Origin: Glandiceps talaboti
Lineage: Eukaryota; Hemichordata; Enteropneusta; Spengelidae
Assembly: GCF_964340395.1 (NCBI RefSeq)
Contig: NC_135562.1
Coordinates: 14,803,796 to 14,867,795, forward strand
Direction: 5' to 3'
DNA: 64,000 nucleotides
Of this stretch, positions 1-25,761 are shown piece after piece. The number at the start of each line of letters is the position of its first letter. Position 1 is the stretch's first letter. The notes under the pieces were generated by a model. The model was not told the origin of the DNA and searched no databases. It saw only the letters and a list, made by a program, of their open reading frames with translations. A program made the translations under genes and the position numbers.

Positions 1-3000
1 CTATCACTACTTGGCTTCAAATCAGACAATTTTCTTTGATGTTGTCTTTCTTTTTTTCTCTGCTTTACCCATTTTTCATATAATGTACATCTATTTTCCT
101 CCACACTTTGTAAACTCTCATTGGTTCTTGAATTACCAAGATTGCCTTTCCTCACTTTCCGTTCATGCTGTATTTTATTCTTTCCCTGGTTATCAGTCTT
201 CTCTTCTGTTGTGCATACATTTTCCTCCAAAGTTTCTAAACTATCAGCATTTGGACAATCATGATTGTTATCAGTCACTTTCCCTTGATGGTCTATTTCT
301 CTCTCTCCCTGGTTTATAATCTTGTCTTCTGTTACACATATACTTTCCTCCACATTTAGTAAACTGTAATCAGTGCTTGAACCATCGGGATTACCTTTGG
401 TTGCTGTCGTGTGCTGTTCTCCAGTTATATTCTCCGAATTGGTGTAACTCAGAACAGAGTCCTCATTTCCTATCGGGCCTTCCTTTAATGTAACATGGCC
501 ATAATAACAAAGACAATCAATGACCATAAATATATCTGTTGAAAAATATAAAAACATAATTATAGTATAATTGAAATGTGGATGCTGGTCACATGAACCC
601 TACTTATAACTTTACTGGGCATCTTTATATGAGTTTTAATTCTTTTAGAGAAAAAGATACCCCAATCACTACATTTGGAACATAATCTAACAAAGCTGTT
701 GACTAAATCCACACTACTAAATCAAAAGTAAATGAGTAGATCACCTTGTCCTCAAAATTTCATCCCTTTTTATTCATACAGGCTCCACCTATACTATTAT
801 CACATACATGTATGTACCAGAGATTACTTGCACTGGTGCGTGTACACAAACTAGTTGTATTTTCACTGCACGGCAATACCAACCAGATTTAAACTGAATG
901 CCTCCCGTAAGGGAATCACTAATTATGTAAATAACTCATTAAACTAAAAAACTATGGTAACAGGCTTTGTTTTTTGGACAAGCTTGCTTTCTTAGGTTAA
1001 TGTATGTAAGTGTGTATGATACTGCTTAATTACTGAATATCATTCATTATTCAAAATACTCATTAAAGGAAAAAATTGTAGCAACAAACTTCATAGGACA
1101 GGTGCGTATTATTATAATGCAAATTATGCAAATTATTCATTAACACTGTAAAGTACATCAACTAACTTTATAGGACATACACAATTTGTTATGGTTAATG
1201 TATGTACTGAATTGTATTGAAATTGAAGTATGCACTCGTAAGATATAGCCTAATTACCAAGAATCATTAATTATGCAAATTATTTATTAACACTGAAAGC
1301 TCCACCAACAAGCTTTACAGGACATATGTGATTGTTATGGTTAACGTGTGTACTGAATTATATTGGAATTGAAGTATGTATTCTTAAGATATAGTCTAAT
1401 TACTGAAAATCATTAATTATGCAAATTATTCATTAAAACTGTATGGTGCATCAACAAACTTGATAGGACATATATGTTGCCTTATGGTTAACGTATGTAC
1501 TAAATTATGTTGAATTTGAAGTATGTATTCTTAAGATATAGCCTAATTACCAAAAATAATTAATTATGCAAATTATTCATTAACGCTGTAAGATACATCA
1601 ACGAATTTTATAGGACAAATGTATGTTGTTATGTTGAACGAATATACTAAATTATATTGAAATTGAAGTATGCAGTCTTAAGATATTGTGTAATTAGTTG
1701 ATTTCACTAATATGCAAAATGACAGACAGACAGACAGACAGACAGACGGACAGACACACAGACACACCTTCCCCTTTTAATACCTCCCGTACCCTTACGG
1801 GAGGTAAAAACACTACTGCATACATGCATGCAAATTATATGCAAATGAGGATGCGATCATTTGCTATATACAAGACATTGCATGATATGATTTTTATGCA
1901 AATTTTCAGATTTTGATAAACATGTAATACCATAACAATAACGTTAACAGAATCTTGTGCCACATAAGTTTAAGTGTTGGTACTCAGGGGTATTTGCACT
2001 AATGCTTGCAGTGTTTTTTGCTGCATTTCACTCACTCTGCTCATGAAGGTACGGGCACAGACAACACTGCAAGCACACATGCAAATGCCCCAATATTATT
2101 CACCTGCTCATCAGCCTGGTACTCTTTCAACCAACTATTATGTAGGGAAAAAGAAAGTTTATGACACCATGGCCTCAGAAGATAGGATAGGTAAGTCAGG
2201 ATTTTATTTTATTTTATTTTTTAATTGTTTTTACTTTTTATTTGCGTAAAGAATTGTTCCAAAACAAACTAAAATGTCAGTCTGAATACCCCTTTTGTGA
2301 ACTTTGATGAAATATGTACAGACATGACTGGGTATAGAAAACCTTCCAAGTTTACTTCCCAGTTGTATTTTTTGACTCTGTGAGTGGAAACTTTCAATTG
2401 TAAGAAGAGATTGACGAAATAATAGTGGATAGTAAACAATTCGTTGTACTCTCTTTTACTTTAGTATATCAAAAGATATGTTGTATCATATTAAAGTTCA
2501 ATCATCATTTGATCTGTAAATGGGGTGTAAATACAGGTCATGAATGTGAACTGCATTGAATATGGACCAGCAGTTTTCCTTATGGACCAGCAGCATTTGC
2601 TACATGTCGGTCCTTATGACCAGTAGTCATTTTCCCTTAAGTTCACACACTGGCTTTGGACATGGAAAATTTGCAAACAAAATGGCTGCAGGCAGCATAT
2701 TGGATCATATCACGTCAACAATGAATACGCACATGAATGTCATAGAACACTGTCCTAATACCAACTTTGAATGAGATCTGTTCAAGCATGTCTGAGTTAT
2801 GGCTTTGGACATGGAAAATTCACAAACAAAATGGCTGCCAGGCAGCCATATCGGATTATATCACAACGAAAATGGATATGCACATGTATGTCATAGAACA
2901 CAGTGCTAATACCAACTTTGAATGAGATCTGTTCAAGCATGTCTGAGTTATGGCTTTGGACATGGAAAATTCGCAAAAAAAAATGGCTGCCAGGCAGCCA

Positions 3001-3657
3001 TATTGGATCGTATCATGACAACAATGAATATGGACATCTATGTCATATAACACTGTCCTAATAGCAACTTTGAATGAGATCTGTTCACACATGTCTGAGT
3101 TATGGCTTTGGACAGGGAAAATTCGCAAACAAAATGGCTGCTAGGTGGCCATATTGGATCGTATCATAAAACAAATTGACGTGCATATGTATGCCATAGT
3201 ATGTTGCCCCTGTACCAAGTTTGAAAAAAATCGGTCCAGGCATCTCCAAGAAACAGCTGCGGACGGACGGACGGATGGACGGACGCACGGACAGACGGAA
3301 CCCAATCTATAAGTCCCTGTCCGGACTTTGTCCAGCGGGGACTAATTAGATACAACATTGCATCATATACTATATATTTTTTAGAGCAATGTATTTCTCT
3401 GTCTGTGTCTGCCTTTACATATTGCTATTGTTGGAACAGAGCCTACAAACAGGCCTATCAAATATGAAGTATAAAGTTTTATATTATTGTCATTAAAAGT
3501 TTTCACAGAACTGCAGGGTAGTCTGCAATTTCAGAGGTTTTTACTAACCTTTATCAGTGAGTTCATTGACTGAACTTGAAGACAGGTTCATGGTGTCTTG
3601 GGGTCGATTCATCTTGATATGGCAATCTTGAATACACTCAGGTGGTGATATCTACTC
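1..3657 (-). CDS. 5' part of unrecognised gene (partial)
   Basis: Two joined exons are visible on the minus strand. Exon A is 3657-3549 (acceptor after a CAG at 3660-3658, ATG at 3612-3610, donor AAAG|GTTAGT). Exon B is 535 down to at least 1 (acceptor CAACAG), and continues beyond the window. Exon A ends in phase 1 and exon B supplies the missing two bases, giving about 199 open residues. The protein starts MNRPQDTMNLSSSSVNEL and is hydrophilic and acidic. From about residue 77 it holds three degenerate repeats of about 42 residues, starting near 77, 119 and 161; compare YSLLNVEESICVTEDK, DSLETLEENVCTTEEK and ESLQSVEENRCTLYEK. A basic stretch follows. I do not recognise the family. Exon B has no ATG near its start, so it is easily missed. 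The long uninterrupted frame, the matched phases and the protein-level repeats support coding; the product is unknown. Confidence 0.65.
536..898. other. Intronic stretch, nothing recognised
   Basis: AT-rich intron DNA of the minus-strand gene between exon B and the tandem-repeat element. I see no coding frame or RNA gene. Confidence 0.5.
899..1806 (+). mobile_element. Pearl/Helentron-like element A (tandem core, GACA tract, terminal hairpin)
   Basis: The left end carries CCTCCCGTAAGGG (901-913). Its exact inverse, CCCTTACGGGAGG, sits at 1792-1804, so the element has 13-bp terminal inverted repeats. Between them are about five units of roughly 145 bp, recognisable by AATTATGCAAATTATTCATT near 1120, 1270, 1414 and 1561. 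A GACA microsatellite follows (about 1722-1760), then a perfect hairpin at 1781-1806 with 11-bp arms and a 4-base loop. Tandem core plus tetranucleotide tract plus 3' hairpin is the layout of bivalve 'pearl' elements, later classed as non-autonomous Helitron/Helentron-like elements. It is non-coding and lies in an intron. Confidence 0.7.
1807..2639. other. Intronic stretch, nothing recognised
   Basis: AT-rich intron sequence between the two tandem-repeat elements. I see short chance frames only and no domain. Confidence 0.4.
2640..3346 (+). mobile_element. Pearl/Helentron-like element B
   Basis: Four direct units of about 150 bp start near 2651, 2800, 2950 and 3100 (marker TGGCTTTGGACATGGAAAAT, then ...ATGGCTGC). 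They are followed by a GGAC/GACG tetranucleotide tract (about 3259-3298) and a terminal hairpin with AGTCCC (3312-3317) pairing with GGGACT (3338-3343). The architecture matches element A although the core sequence differs. The left boundary is approximate. Confidence 0.65.
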
Positions 3658-4082
3658 CTGCAAGATGTTTAGTAACGGAACACTCAATTTCCAAAATCTA
3701 CACAGCGACTATTTATAAATAGAAAAATGTATACAGTATACATTGATTACAAGGTATGTTGTGTTCGTCAACATTGATATACAGTGGTGCATGGGGTATT
3801 GCGCAATAAAGCAACACACGAGCAATGCCGCATCGTACTCCATTTTGCGTCGTTGCTGTGTACTCAGTTCTTACAATGTCAGTGTTGTGGCCGCGTGGTC
3901 CATGATTTCGTTTGGGCAAATTGTTGTATTTGGACGTAGGATCAATTCTAGCATGCAACGGTGAATTTGAATTTGAATTTTGTTTGGTCAAGAAGTGCGA
4001 GTTCAGCCAAGTGAAACCATGGATATATTAGGGGAGAGATGAAACGTGTCAACAACACTGCAAGAAATGGGAGACAACTCAC

Positions 4083-4215
4083 CTCATCCTCGGACCTCAT
4101 CAGTACGAGTCAATCGCCATTTTTCAATATTCACCGCAAGCGCAGCGCCAGCAACGGTGAACATGTCAGGGGCGCGAACAGTGAGTCGGATGTGCGCCTA
4201 AGCCCATAGGACCGA
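4083..4215 (-). other. Possible 5' non-coding exon and promoter region of the left-edge gene
   Basis: On the minus strand a GC-richer segment ends in a good donor (GATGAG|GTGAGT, exon edge at 4083). Its only ATG opens a six-codon frame, so it would be 5' UTR spliced to the exon at 3657-3549. The segment contains GCGC and GGCGC motifs and is richer in CpG than its surroundings. The transcription start is not visible; the upper limit is a guess. Confidence 0.35.
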
Positions 4216-4756
4216 AAGACTATAGCTATATATTGAAATAAAAAGAAAGTTGGACAGTTTGCATTTCAAATTTAGAAATGATTCGACTCAGAATATTCGC
4301 AGAATATAAAACATTAAAATAGAATTACTAGTTTTGAAATTGACCGTTCTGAACGAAAGTCTGAACATCTGGCAAAAACCTAATGTACAAATGAGAATAA
4401 GTCTTAAGGACATTTTTCCCTTTCTTATCAAGTGCATGTTGGATTCAGAATGCGAAATGTGAATGTGGTATTTTCTTCATTTTTAAGATAGATGGAAAAA
4501 ATTATGGACTAGAAAGTCTTAATATCCTGCCGGGGGTGCTTAGTAATATCAAATTTAATGTCAAAATAATAACACCATGGTGTTGTAGCACATCAACTGT
4601 ATATTTATGTGCTATTTTTTTATAATGGAAATGAGTATTGGATGGTCTCAACAAAACTCAACTTAAAGGGTTTAAGTTTTTTAAATGTCTATAAACACCA
4701 ATATCAATTTTTTTTTACCTTCCATAAGGAAAGGTTATATTTTAGGGATGAGATAT

Positions 4757-4890
<134 letters not shown>

Positions 4891-5104
4891 TTGGCTGTAT
4901 CATTGTTTTCTCAAAATCGGATAGATCTATTCAAAGAAATGTGGTGCATACTATCAAGTGTGTCGACCTTCAGGATTGAACTATCCAAGTCCAGCCATTT
5001 CCTGCATATCATGGATAGTTACTTTGTTTTGTTTTGCTGCTTAATTATAATTTCTTTTTAAATCATGTCACCCTTCATCAGTCTGAGATAGAAGTAAAGT
5101 ATTC

Positions 5105-5720
5105 TTTTTAAAAAAAAGCAACTACATAGGGTTGAAATATTTTTGAAATGTGGTTTGATAGCATATTGGCAGTAAGAGGTAGGGGAAGAGCTTGAGACTG
5201 GGATATGTCCACCTCATGTGTGTGTGGGGGGGGGGGGTCCGAGGGGTCTCCCTCTAGAAGCCCTGCAGGACTTTACTCTGAAAGCCAATATTTAGGCTAT
5301 TCAGACCGTTTTGCAAGTAATAACAGCACCATCAAGTATCAGAAACTATTATTTATAACTTAAATAGGGTTGAAATGTGCTCTTAAAAAGTTAAATGTCA
5401 TCATTATAGTAAAGGTCAGCACATCTAACGGTAGTATCATTATTAGGGGATACTCGAGATCAAACATTTCACATCTTTACAGGACAATATCATCTCAAAT
5501 TAGAATAGGATGAAAATATTTATGAAAAGTTTAATACCGTTATGACAGTAAAAATGTGCATCTGATTGTTGGTTGAATGTATGAGTGACCTCTGGGGGTG
5601 CGGAAGTCCCTGGGGGTTTCCCTCTGGCAGATCTGCAGTTTTTTGCTTCTATTAAGGCTTGGTTTAGGTTATTCATAGCCTTTGGGGTAATGTTTCCAAG
5701 CTTCGAAAAGCTAACGTAAA
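5105..5720. repeat. Degenerate two-copy direct duplication (about 380 bp offset)
   Basis: The segment from about 5125 (AGGGTTGAAATAT ... GTCTCCCTCTAGAAG ... TTTAGGCTATTCA) recurs from about 5505 (AGGATGAAAATAT ... TTTCCCTCTGGCAG ... TTTAGGTTATTCA) in the same order. It is non-coding; the remainder of 4890-6250 shows nothing else I can name. Confidence 0.5.
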
Positions 5721-6259
5721 TGTAAGTTTTAAATGAGTTTCCCATGTCACATAAAATGGGCCCGTGGCATTGGTATAGGGACATTTAATATTGCATGTAT
5801 AGTAAAGTCACCGGTATGTTAGGTGGTCATACCTAGTGTATAATGGAAACTGGAATCTGATGAGATGTGGTGATTTGTAGTGTCAATAACATGTAGTGTC
5901 CAAAATAGAAAGTGTGTTAATCCCTTCTGACAACGATTAGAACAATTTAGATTAACTTCTTTTATAAACTATCTATGAAGATCGATTACCATTACGAAAC
6001 CTTCAAGTTCTCTTTTGCCCCAAACTGCAATATAAGTGAAGCATTGATTGTGAAACAGCCAAGCATTTACATAACATGTTCTGTAACTAGTGTGGTAGCT
6101 AGGTAATACATGTATATGTATATGTATTGTTATGTTTGAACTAATAAGTAATATTAAAGAATTCATGTAAGAAACAGGGACAAACAAATATTTACATGTA
6201 CCACATTTCAGACAAGGCTATAGGCCATTGTAGAAAAGTTTTTTTTTCTTCCATCACAA

Positions 6260-6375
6260 TCCAAAACAAAGTGACCCCCCCCCCTCCACAATTTTCAAAA
6301 ACAGCATGACCCCCCCCCCTCCTGCCAATTTCAAAAACAGGGTGACCCCTACAAATCCACCCCCCCCCCCCAAGA
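6260..6375. repeat. Three C-tract repeats of about 40 bp
   Basis: Three successive units of the form GTGACCCCCCCCC then AATTTCAAAAACAG. The short ORFs on both strands here are repeat artefacts. Confidence 0.7.
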
Positions 6376-6575
6376 AACTGACCGGTCCCTTATTATGGTT
6401 ATACCTTTCCGTAGTATTTCTCAAATGTTGCAAAACATGTATACAGTATACCATCATAAATATTTCCAATATATACATTACACATGTTACATTATACCCG
6501 TGTTGGGTGTTTTATTTACAAATCCAAACATCCGGGTCAATTGTTTTATAGCAGCCTCGTTTTCACTTTCAAAAC

Positions 6576-6583
6576 CCGGAAGT
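6576..6583 (+). promoter_or_regulatory. ETS-type motif upstream of the TM9SF gene
   Basis: CCGGAAGT lies 203 bp upstream of the TM9SF start codon in a CpG-containing segment. It matches the ETS/GABP core common in broadly expressed promoters. Position and sequence are seen; the function is inferred. Confidence 0.35.
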
Positions 6584-6785
6584 TATTGAAGCCCGAGATG
6601 CCAACGCGGTGGAATTAATTCCTTGGACTGTATGATACACGTGTGAAGATTTGTCTTGATTTGTCTGTTATGTTGTCACGTACTTCTTAATTTGTAGTGA
6701 TATTTAAATTGGTTGTCAACTGATAATTTGCAAAGACAAGACACCGAGATCGGAAAATCAATAATAACCTGCGTTTGCAAAAACC

Positions 6786-20480
<13,695 letters not shown>

Positions 20481-22300
20481 GGGAATCTAACAGATGAGTA
20501 CACAACATCTAACAGAAACTATATCAACTTCATGGTACATTGTTGTCTGTTTTTCCTATTTCTAGAGGGTTATACAGATAATAGCTTTTACAGTATATGG
20601 TATTCTGAGGGTGAAATCTAAATTGTAGTCTGAATATTTTGACAGTTTTAATAAATAAGTTTACTCTGAATGATATAAAAGAGATACATAGAAAGTCAAG
20701 GTTAACATCAAATTTGAGATTTCGATTTAGCAGAAAATACTCACCATGCAAAATATATCAAAAATATTAAGTGACATGGGGAAAAGCTTATTTAACTCTA
20801 GGTGTCACAGGAGGCTGATAGAGACACTAAATGTGTTCACACTTTATGACATTCTATGCCAGATGCACCCACCATTATTTAGTCATAACCCAGGTGAGTT
20901 CAGGTTCTTATATGCAAATAGGATTGACAAGTCAAATATGCAAATTAGTTGGAAAAGTTGTCAGACAAGTCTCTGAAAACTATACAAATGTGACAAGGTG
21001 TACATTTTAAGAGAAATTGAATTAATTTGCAATATCACTAACTTTAACACATTTATGAGTTCTATCTGTGGCTATTCTGTCTGCGACACTGGTCGGTGAA
21101 GCGATAGCACTCATCTTCTCTCAGCTTGTTACAGAACCCAATATCAACCATGTTGGAAATATTTCCATACGGAGATTGGTCACAGAGGGGAGTGTTTCTT
21201 GACGACAGACTGTTTGATTATTCAAATAGTCATTATGTAAAAATACATGTGTAATAATGACCCCATCCCACCACTTACAAGTAGCCAATGCATGAAGTGT
21301 AATACATTTGTAATGTATATGTAAATGATATGTAATTATGCAAATATTATGCAAATCTAATCAAGGGTATTCTGATAACGGATTTTAGGGGTGTGGCTAA
21401 CTTAATCAGTTTGAATGACTACTGTAACAAGCTGAAAGACGACAAGAGCCATCAGAGTCACTGATCAGCACCGTGGACAGACTAATCTGTGACAGACATC
21501 ACAGGGTACTTGGATTTGCACTTCAACTTTGTTTATAATTGGTCTTACTGATTAAACTTAATAAGTTATTATGACATGTTCCAACACTGGCACACTTGAA
21601 TCATTGAGTTCTGGTATTGTTACACATGTTCATCAAAACAGATGAAAAGCAAATGTCTTAAAAAAATTCAAGTATACATTTATGTGATTTCGTTTACATG
21701 ATGATTATGTACTCATTTTCATGCAGCAATGTTTTTGGTAATGCACTGCAAAACAAAAACCCGAAAGTATGCGTGTGCACTGATGTAAATAATGACTGGC
21801 ACATGTGTTACTAATACAATTTCAGAGTCTATGTTCAAGAATGATTTCGAACAAATGGCAGTAAAAATGGACAGAATTCAGAGGATAAGTTATTAATGTT
21901 TTGTACCATCCTTTGTTATATATCAGAATGTTATGCAGTATTTGGAAATTCTGCTGACAAAGAGGCTACAATGACCGTTTGACAATATAGAGTATACCAC
22001 CAGAGGGTGCTCTTTGTTCTGACGGTTTTTGATTCATGAGTGCCTTTATTTATCAGTATTATATATGAAAAGCCTGAGTTTTGTATCTTTAGTTTTTAAA
22101 ATTTATTACGACTTTTTTGTGAGTTATATGGTTGTTATTCTAGCACAGAGACATTTATGACGTTTTTTGTAGTATTACTATTAATCTGATGATGTTCTGT
22201 CAACAGAGTAAACACAGTGTATATAGTTATAGTTGAGTTTTGTTGGGTTACAGAGAAGTTCTCATTTTTTAACACACCTCGGAAATAAACTTTTGCTGTT
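20481..22300 (+). other. Probable 3' UTR of the TM9SF gene
   Basis: No coding signal follows the TAA at 20478-20480. The first AATAAA with a suitable context that I noted is at 22284-22289. It is followed by dispersed repeat sequence, so the transcript may end near here. The true end is not determinable. Confidence 0.35.
21997..22010 (+). promoter_or_regulatory. CTCF-like motif
   Basis: CCACCAGAGGGTGC matches 13 of 14 positions of the CTCF core CCASYAGRKGGCRS. One of a group of six between the TM9SF gene and ATPSCKMT intron 1. Confidence 0.3.
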
Positions 22301-22324
22301 ACTTTGTTCAAGAAAACTCCAACC

Positions 22325-22615
22325 CATTCTCAGTTAAAATCAAGACAAAAAATCAGGGGTCACCATACAAATTTTTGAAACAGAGGTCAAAATGATATCA
22401 AAATTTAGTCATTTTGCAATCCAATATGGCCACCATCCAATATGGCCACCGAATACTCTGTTTATTCTATGGGAAAATAAAAGATTGATGATTTCCTCAA
22501 AAAACAAGATGGTGAACCCCAAAATTTCTTTTCTGTCAGAACGACCAAGAACAAGCTTTTATATGGCAAAGTTTGGAGTGAATTGAAGAACTTTGATTTT
22601 TAGGGGAATTTGCCC
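22325..22615 (+). repeat. Dispersed repeat family copy
   Basis: Starts CAGTTAAAATCAAGACA...GGGGTCAC, contains ATATGGCCACC twice and ends near ACAAGCTTTTATATGG...AGTTTGGAG. A short piece recurs at about 25700-25745 (CAGTTAAAATCAACA...GGGCGTCAC). The ACAAGCTTTTATAT part recurs on the minus strand at about 43780-43900. Confidence 0.55.
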
Positions 22616-23183
22616 CTGAGGCGCAAAGAGCTTTGAGTGGTTTGATAACCCATGTGTTCACAATTCAATATAAACATTTTTGTTTGATAGCCTTTTACAG
22701 GGAGGTAATTTATCAAATTTGATGGTAAAAAGTTTCAGTGTGGTTTGTTGTGAAATACAATTGTTAATGCTTTCTCTTTATGGAGTACTCAATAATGTGA
22801 AAAGTTGTAAATATATGTGTATACATATAAATTGTGTGAATCGTGACTGCTAATCAAAGTATTCTCTGAAGGTGTGTAACTTTAAGATGAAGATTGCAAA
22901 TTGTATTTTCACACAGCACAGCATGTTATAATTGATATTACTTTAAGAATTGTATACGCTGTACATTGATATTTCTAATACTTAGTATGCAGTCTGTGTC
23001 ATAAATGATGAGAACTTAGAGGGCGCTCTTCAGAAACTGTCATTGGATGGCTAGTTTGGCTTATGCAGTCTCGCCACTGATGGCTCACTCATACTTCAAC
23101 CTGCTGATAAATTGAACCATCAGCTGCAAGATTGGGTAAACAAGACTATGGCTATACAACTAATGAGCACAATAAAGGGAGTG

Positions 23184-23287
23184 TCACTAGGGGGCGCTCT
23201 TCATTGGAATATGCCCAAAGAGGACATTATTCACAAGGATACCCCTCTAAGGGGCGCTGTTCATCTGGCTATACCACTAGATGGCAG
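23184..23287 (+). promoter_or_regulatory. Cluster of three CTCF-like motifs
   Basis: TCACTAGGGGGCGC (23184-23197, 13/14), CCTCTAAGGGGCGC (23244-23257, 12/14) and CCACTAGATGGCAG (23274-23287, 14/14) lie on the same strand. A weaker relative is near 23017-23030. The first two are 60 bp apart with similar 3' flanks (GGCGCTCTTCAT and GGCGCTGTTCAT), so local duplication is possible. Confidence 0.4.
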
Positions 23288-23559
23288 TGTTGATTTCAGA
23301 GATTATGGCAAATTGATGAAAACAACCGTCAGATATATATGTGTATATATGGTTTGTACTTATTTATAAACAGGGTTGGTTTTTTATCTCTATCCTAAGG
23401 AGGCTTATTTAAACAGTGTATATAAATGTAGAACTGCATGAAAGAACATTTTTATTTTGAACACATTATGTGTATGGTGTGTGTTTTGAACTTGGCATTG
23501 TACAATCTGATTAAAATTGATGTCGTGAAAGTGGCTAGATGCCATTATTTACCTCTATT

Positions 23560-23932
23560 TCAATTGTTTTGTGTCGTTTGTTTTGTTCCGGATGATCGCC
23601 GCCTTCCTGCATGTGACCCTGTGTAATAGAAAATCTTGTTTGAATTTCAAGGATCTTCAATTATTCAACCAATCAGCATGCTTCTTTCAAAATCGTTCGG
23701 AGAGACAGCACCGTCACCGATGGGTCGAGTTGTTACTCTATCCTCCACGTGTATGTTTGTTTGTTTTTTAATTTCTTCAGTGTGCTCAGCTGCCAACATA
23801 ACACTCAACCTGATTGGCTACTCAAAAGCGCGAGTTCAAACAAGATTTTCAATTACACAGGATCAGACGTGGGAAGGCGACAATCACCCAGAACAAAACA
23901 AATGACACAAAACGATGGAACTAAAGGTAAAT
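23560..23932 (+). promoter_or_regulatory. Promoter-like segment with CCAAT boxes and possible tiny first exon
   Basis: CpG dinucleotides rise here. CCAATCAGC (about 23669) and its inverse GATTGGCT (about 23811) are CCAAT-type motifs, and CACGTG (about 23747) is an E-box. ACGATGGAACTAAAG|GTAAAT near 23912-23930 could be a short first coding exon (MELK then donor). I found no convincing downstream exon, so this is a candidate only. The rest of 22620-25290 holds no gene I can support. Confidence 0.25.
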
Positions 23933-24323
23933 AAAGACATCTAGCTGCTTTCACTACATCGGATTTTAATCAGATTGAGTTTACCATGGCTATGAAGTAC
24001 AGTGCTTTATTCTTGTTTATATAGTGATTTCAAAAATTGTGCCGAAAATATAGTATTGTCAGATGTATAAGAATCAAAAGGTAAACAGATGGTTGAATTT
24101 TTGGCATGTGTTTGGTTTTCCTAGTAAGGGTTAATTTACCAGACATATCTTTGCATGTAAGAAAGTATTACTTACAATATCAATTAAAAAATATGGTATG
24201 GAGTTCTCATTATTAATAATGTGTGTGATTTCAAGAAAGTGCTTTTTTCATCAGCAATATACAACAACCTTTGCAGATCTTTAATTGCCCATTGTACAAT
24301 GCAAACCGGAAGTGGAGAATATA

Positions 24324-24337
24324 GCGCCATCTAGTGT
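24324..24337 (-). promoter_or_regulatory. CTCF-like motif, reverse orientation
   Basis: On the minus strand the site reads ACACTAGATGGCGC, 13 of 14 positions of the CTCF core, facing the forward cluster at 23.2 kb. Confidence 0.3.
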
Positions 24338-25289
24338 TGAATACTGGTGTTGGGGGAATAACGTACACTGGCATATACCAAACACTGCATGTCTTTTGCA
24401 AGTTCATGTTCCAGTAAATGGTTAAGAACGCAGGTCTACCCATCAATATTACTAAGTATTGTATAGGCCTGATCTGGACAACAGTTTTCTGTCGTCCAAA
24501 TCACTGCAAACGGGAATTTCAAAATGCAGTCCAGTCTTCTTTACGACATTCGGTTCATCTCAGTAGGCTAGCAACTCCATTGTTCTATCGAAATACCAAA
24601 CGCTTTCAGAACACGCTAGTCTGAGATTTTCGTCAGGACATTTTTGTTACATTTACATGTGACTGTGACCTACACATTGTAGCCTAGAAACAAGTCGTTT
24701 AATGTGGGGATTTTGTTGTTATTTTTGGCGTGCTAAGTAAAAAAAGCGAGAGTGAAATCTCCACACGATTGTATTTTCTACTATTGATGACCCAAATAGA
24801 TGTATCTCAATGTGTTGGAAAAATAATGGGCTTGTTAAATTTTTTTCAACATATATCATGTAAGATCTGTAATGGCTGTAATATTGTTGTTGTCCAAGAT
24901 GGCTGGAGACTACAATAAACCAACACTTCACATAATAAAGATTTAGTTTCAGTGTGTTTATTTCTCACAAAAGTTTGTTGTAAAACTAGCATATATTGAT
25001 TTTTTTTCCTGTACATCTGCGTGTAGTAAATGACAGATAAGTTCTTGAATAGTAAATTTTTCATTGTAACACCACTAGCCTCTTTATGACAGTGCTTACA
25101 AGACCCCCCCCCCCCCCCCCCCCATCATGGTATTTAGTTTCTTCAGCTTGAAAATCTATACTCAGACTTGTGAGAATGAGTATAATGAAATGAAAATTGA
25201 CTGGTTGATAACATTTAAATAGTTTATTAACTCGAATATGATGTATACCTACATGTGATAAAATAATCTGACAAGACACTGAAGTTTGA

Positions 25290-25295
25290 TTTATT
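25290..25295 (-). terminator. Possible ATPSCKMT poly(A) signal
   Basis: TTTATT on the plus strand is AATAAA on the minus strand, 467 bp downstream of the ATPSCKMT stop. Other A/T-rich hexamers occur nearby. Confidence 0.3.
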
Positions 25296-25761
25296 TAATT
25301 CAATCATCAGCTTTATATATAAACCATTGAAGTTATTGCAAGATTCAGGTCTATAAAAAAACACATACATGATTTTTTTCGACAAGTATGCAGCAGTATA
25401 CATTGCTAACAGTGCTCTGATGTAAGGAAGCCCCTATAATCAATTTGTTACAGATATACAAACGTGAGAAATGTCCTTTGTATCCCCAGTGTGGTCAGTG
25501 AAATTTTAAGTCTAGCTCCCTCTATGTTCAAAATATCTAAACTTTTGTTTAGATGACCATACCGGTACATTCCAGATCAAAATCCCTCCATACATTCAAA
25601 TACGTACCTATCTTCAAGAAATTCCTTTTTTAATTACATCATTCATTGTATTATAAAATACAAACACAAATAAATCATGAAAGTATGCACAAACTATTTT
25701 CAGTTAAAATCAACAAAAAAATCTGGGCGTCACTTTATAAATTTTCAGACATATCGTAACG

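Noticed and set aside
24418-24624. 68-codon plus-strand ORF
   Set aside because: No domain, no clear splice sites and unremarkable base composition.
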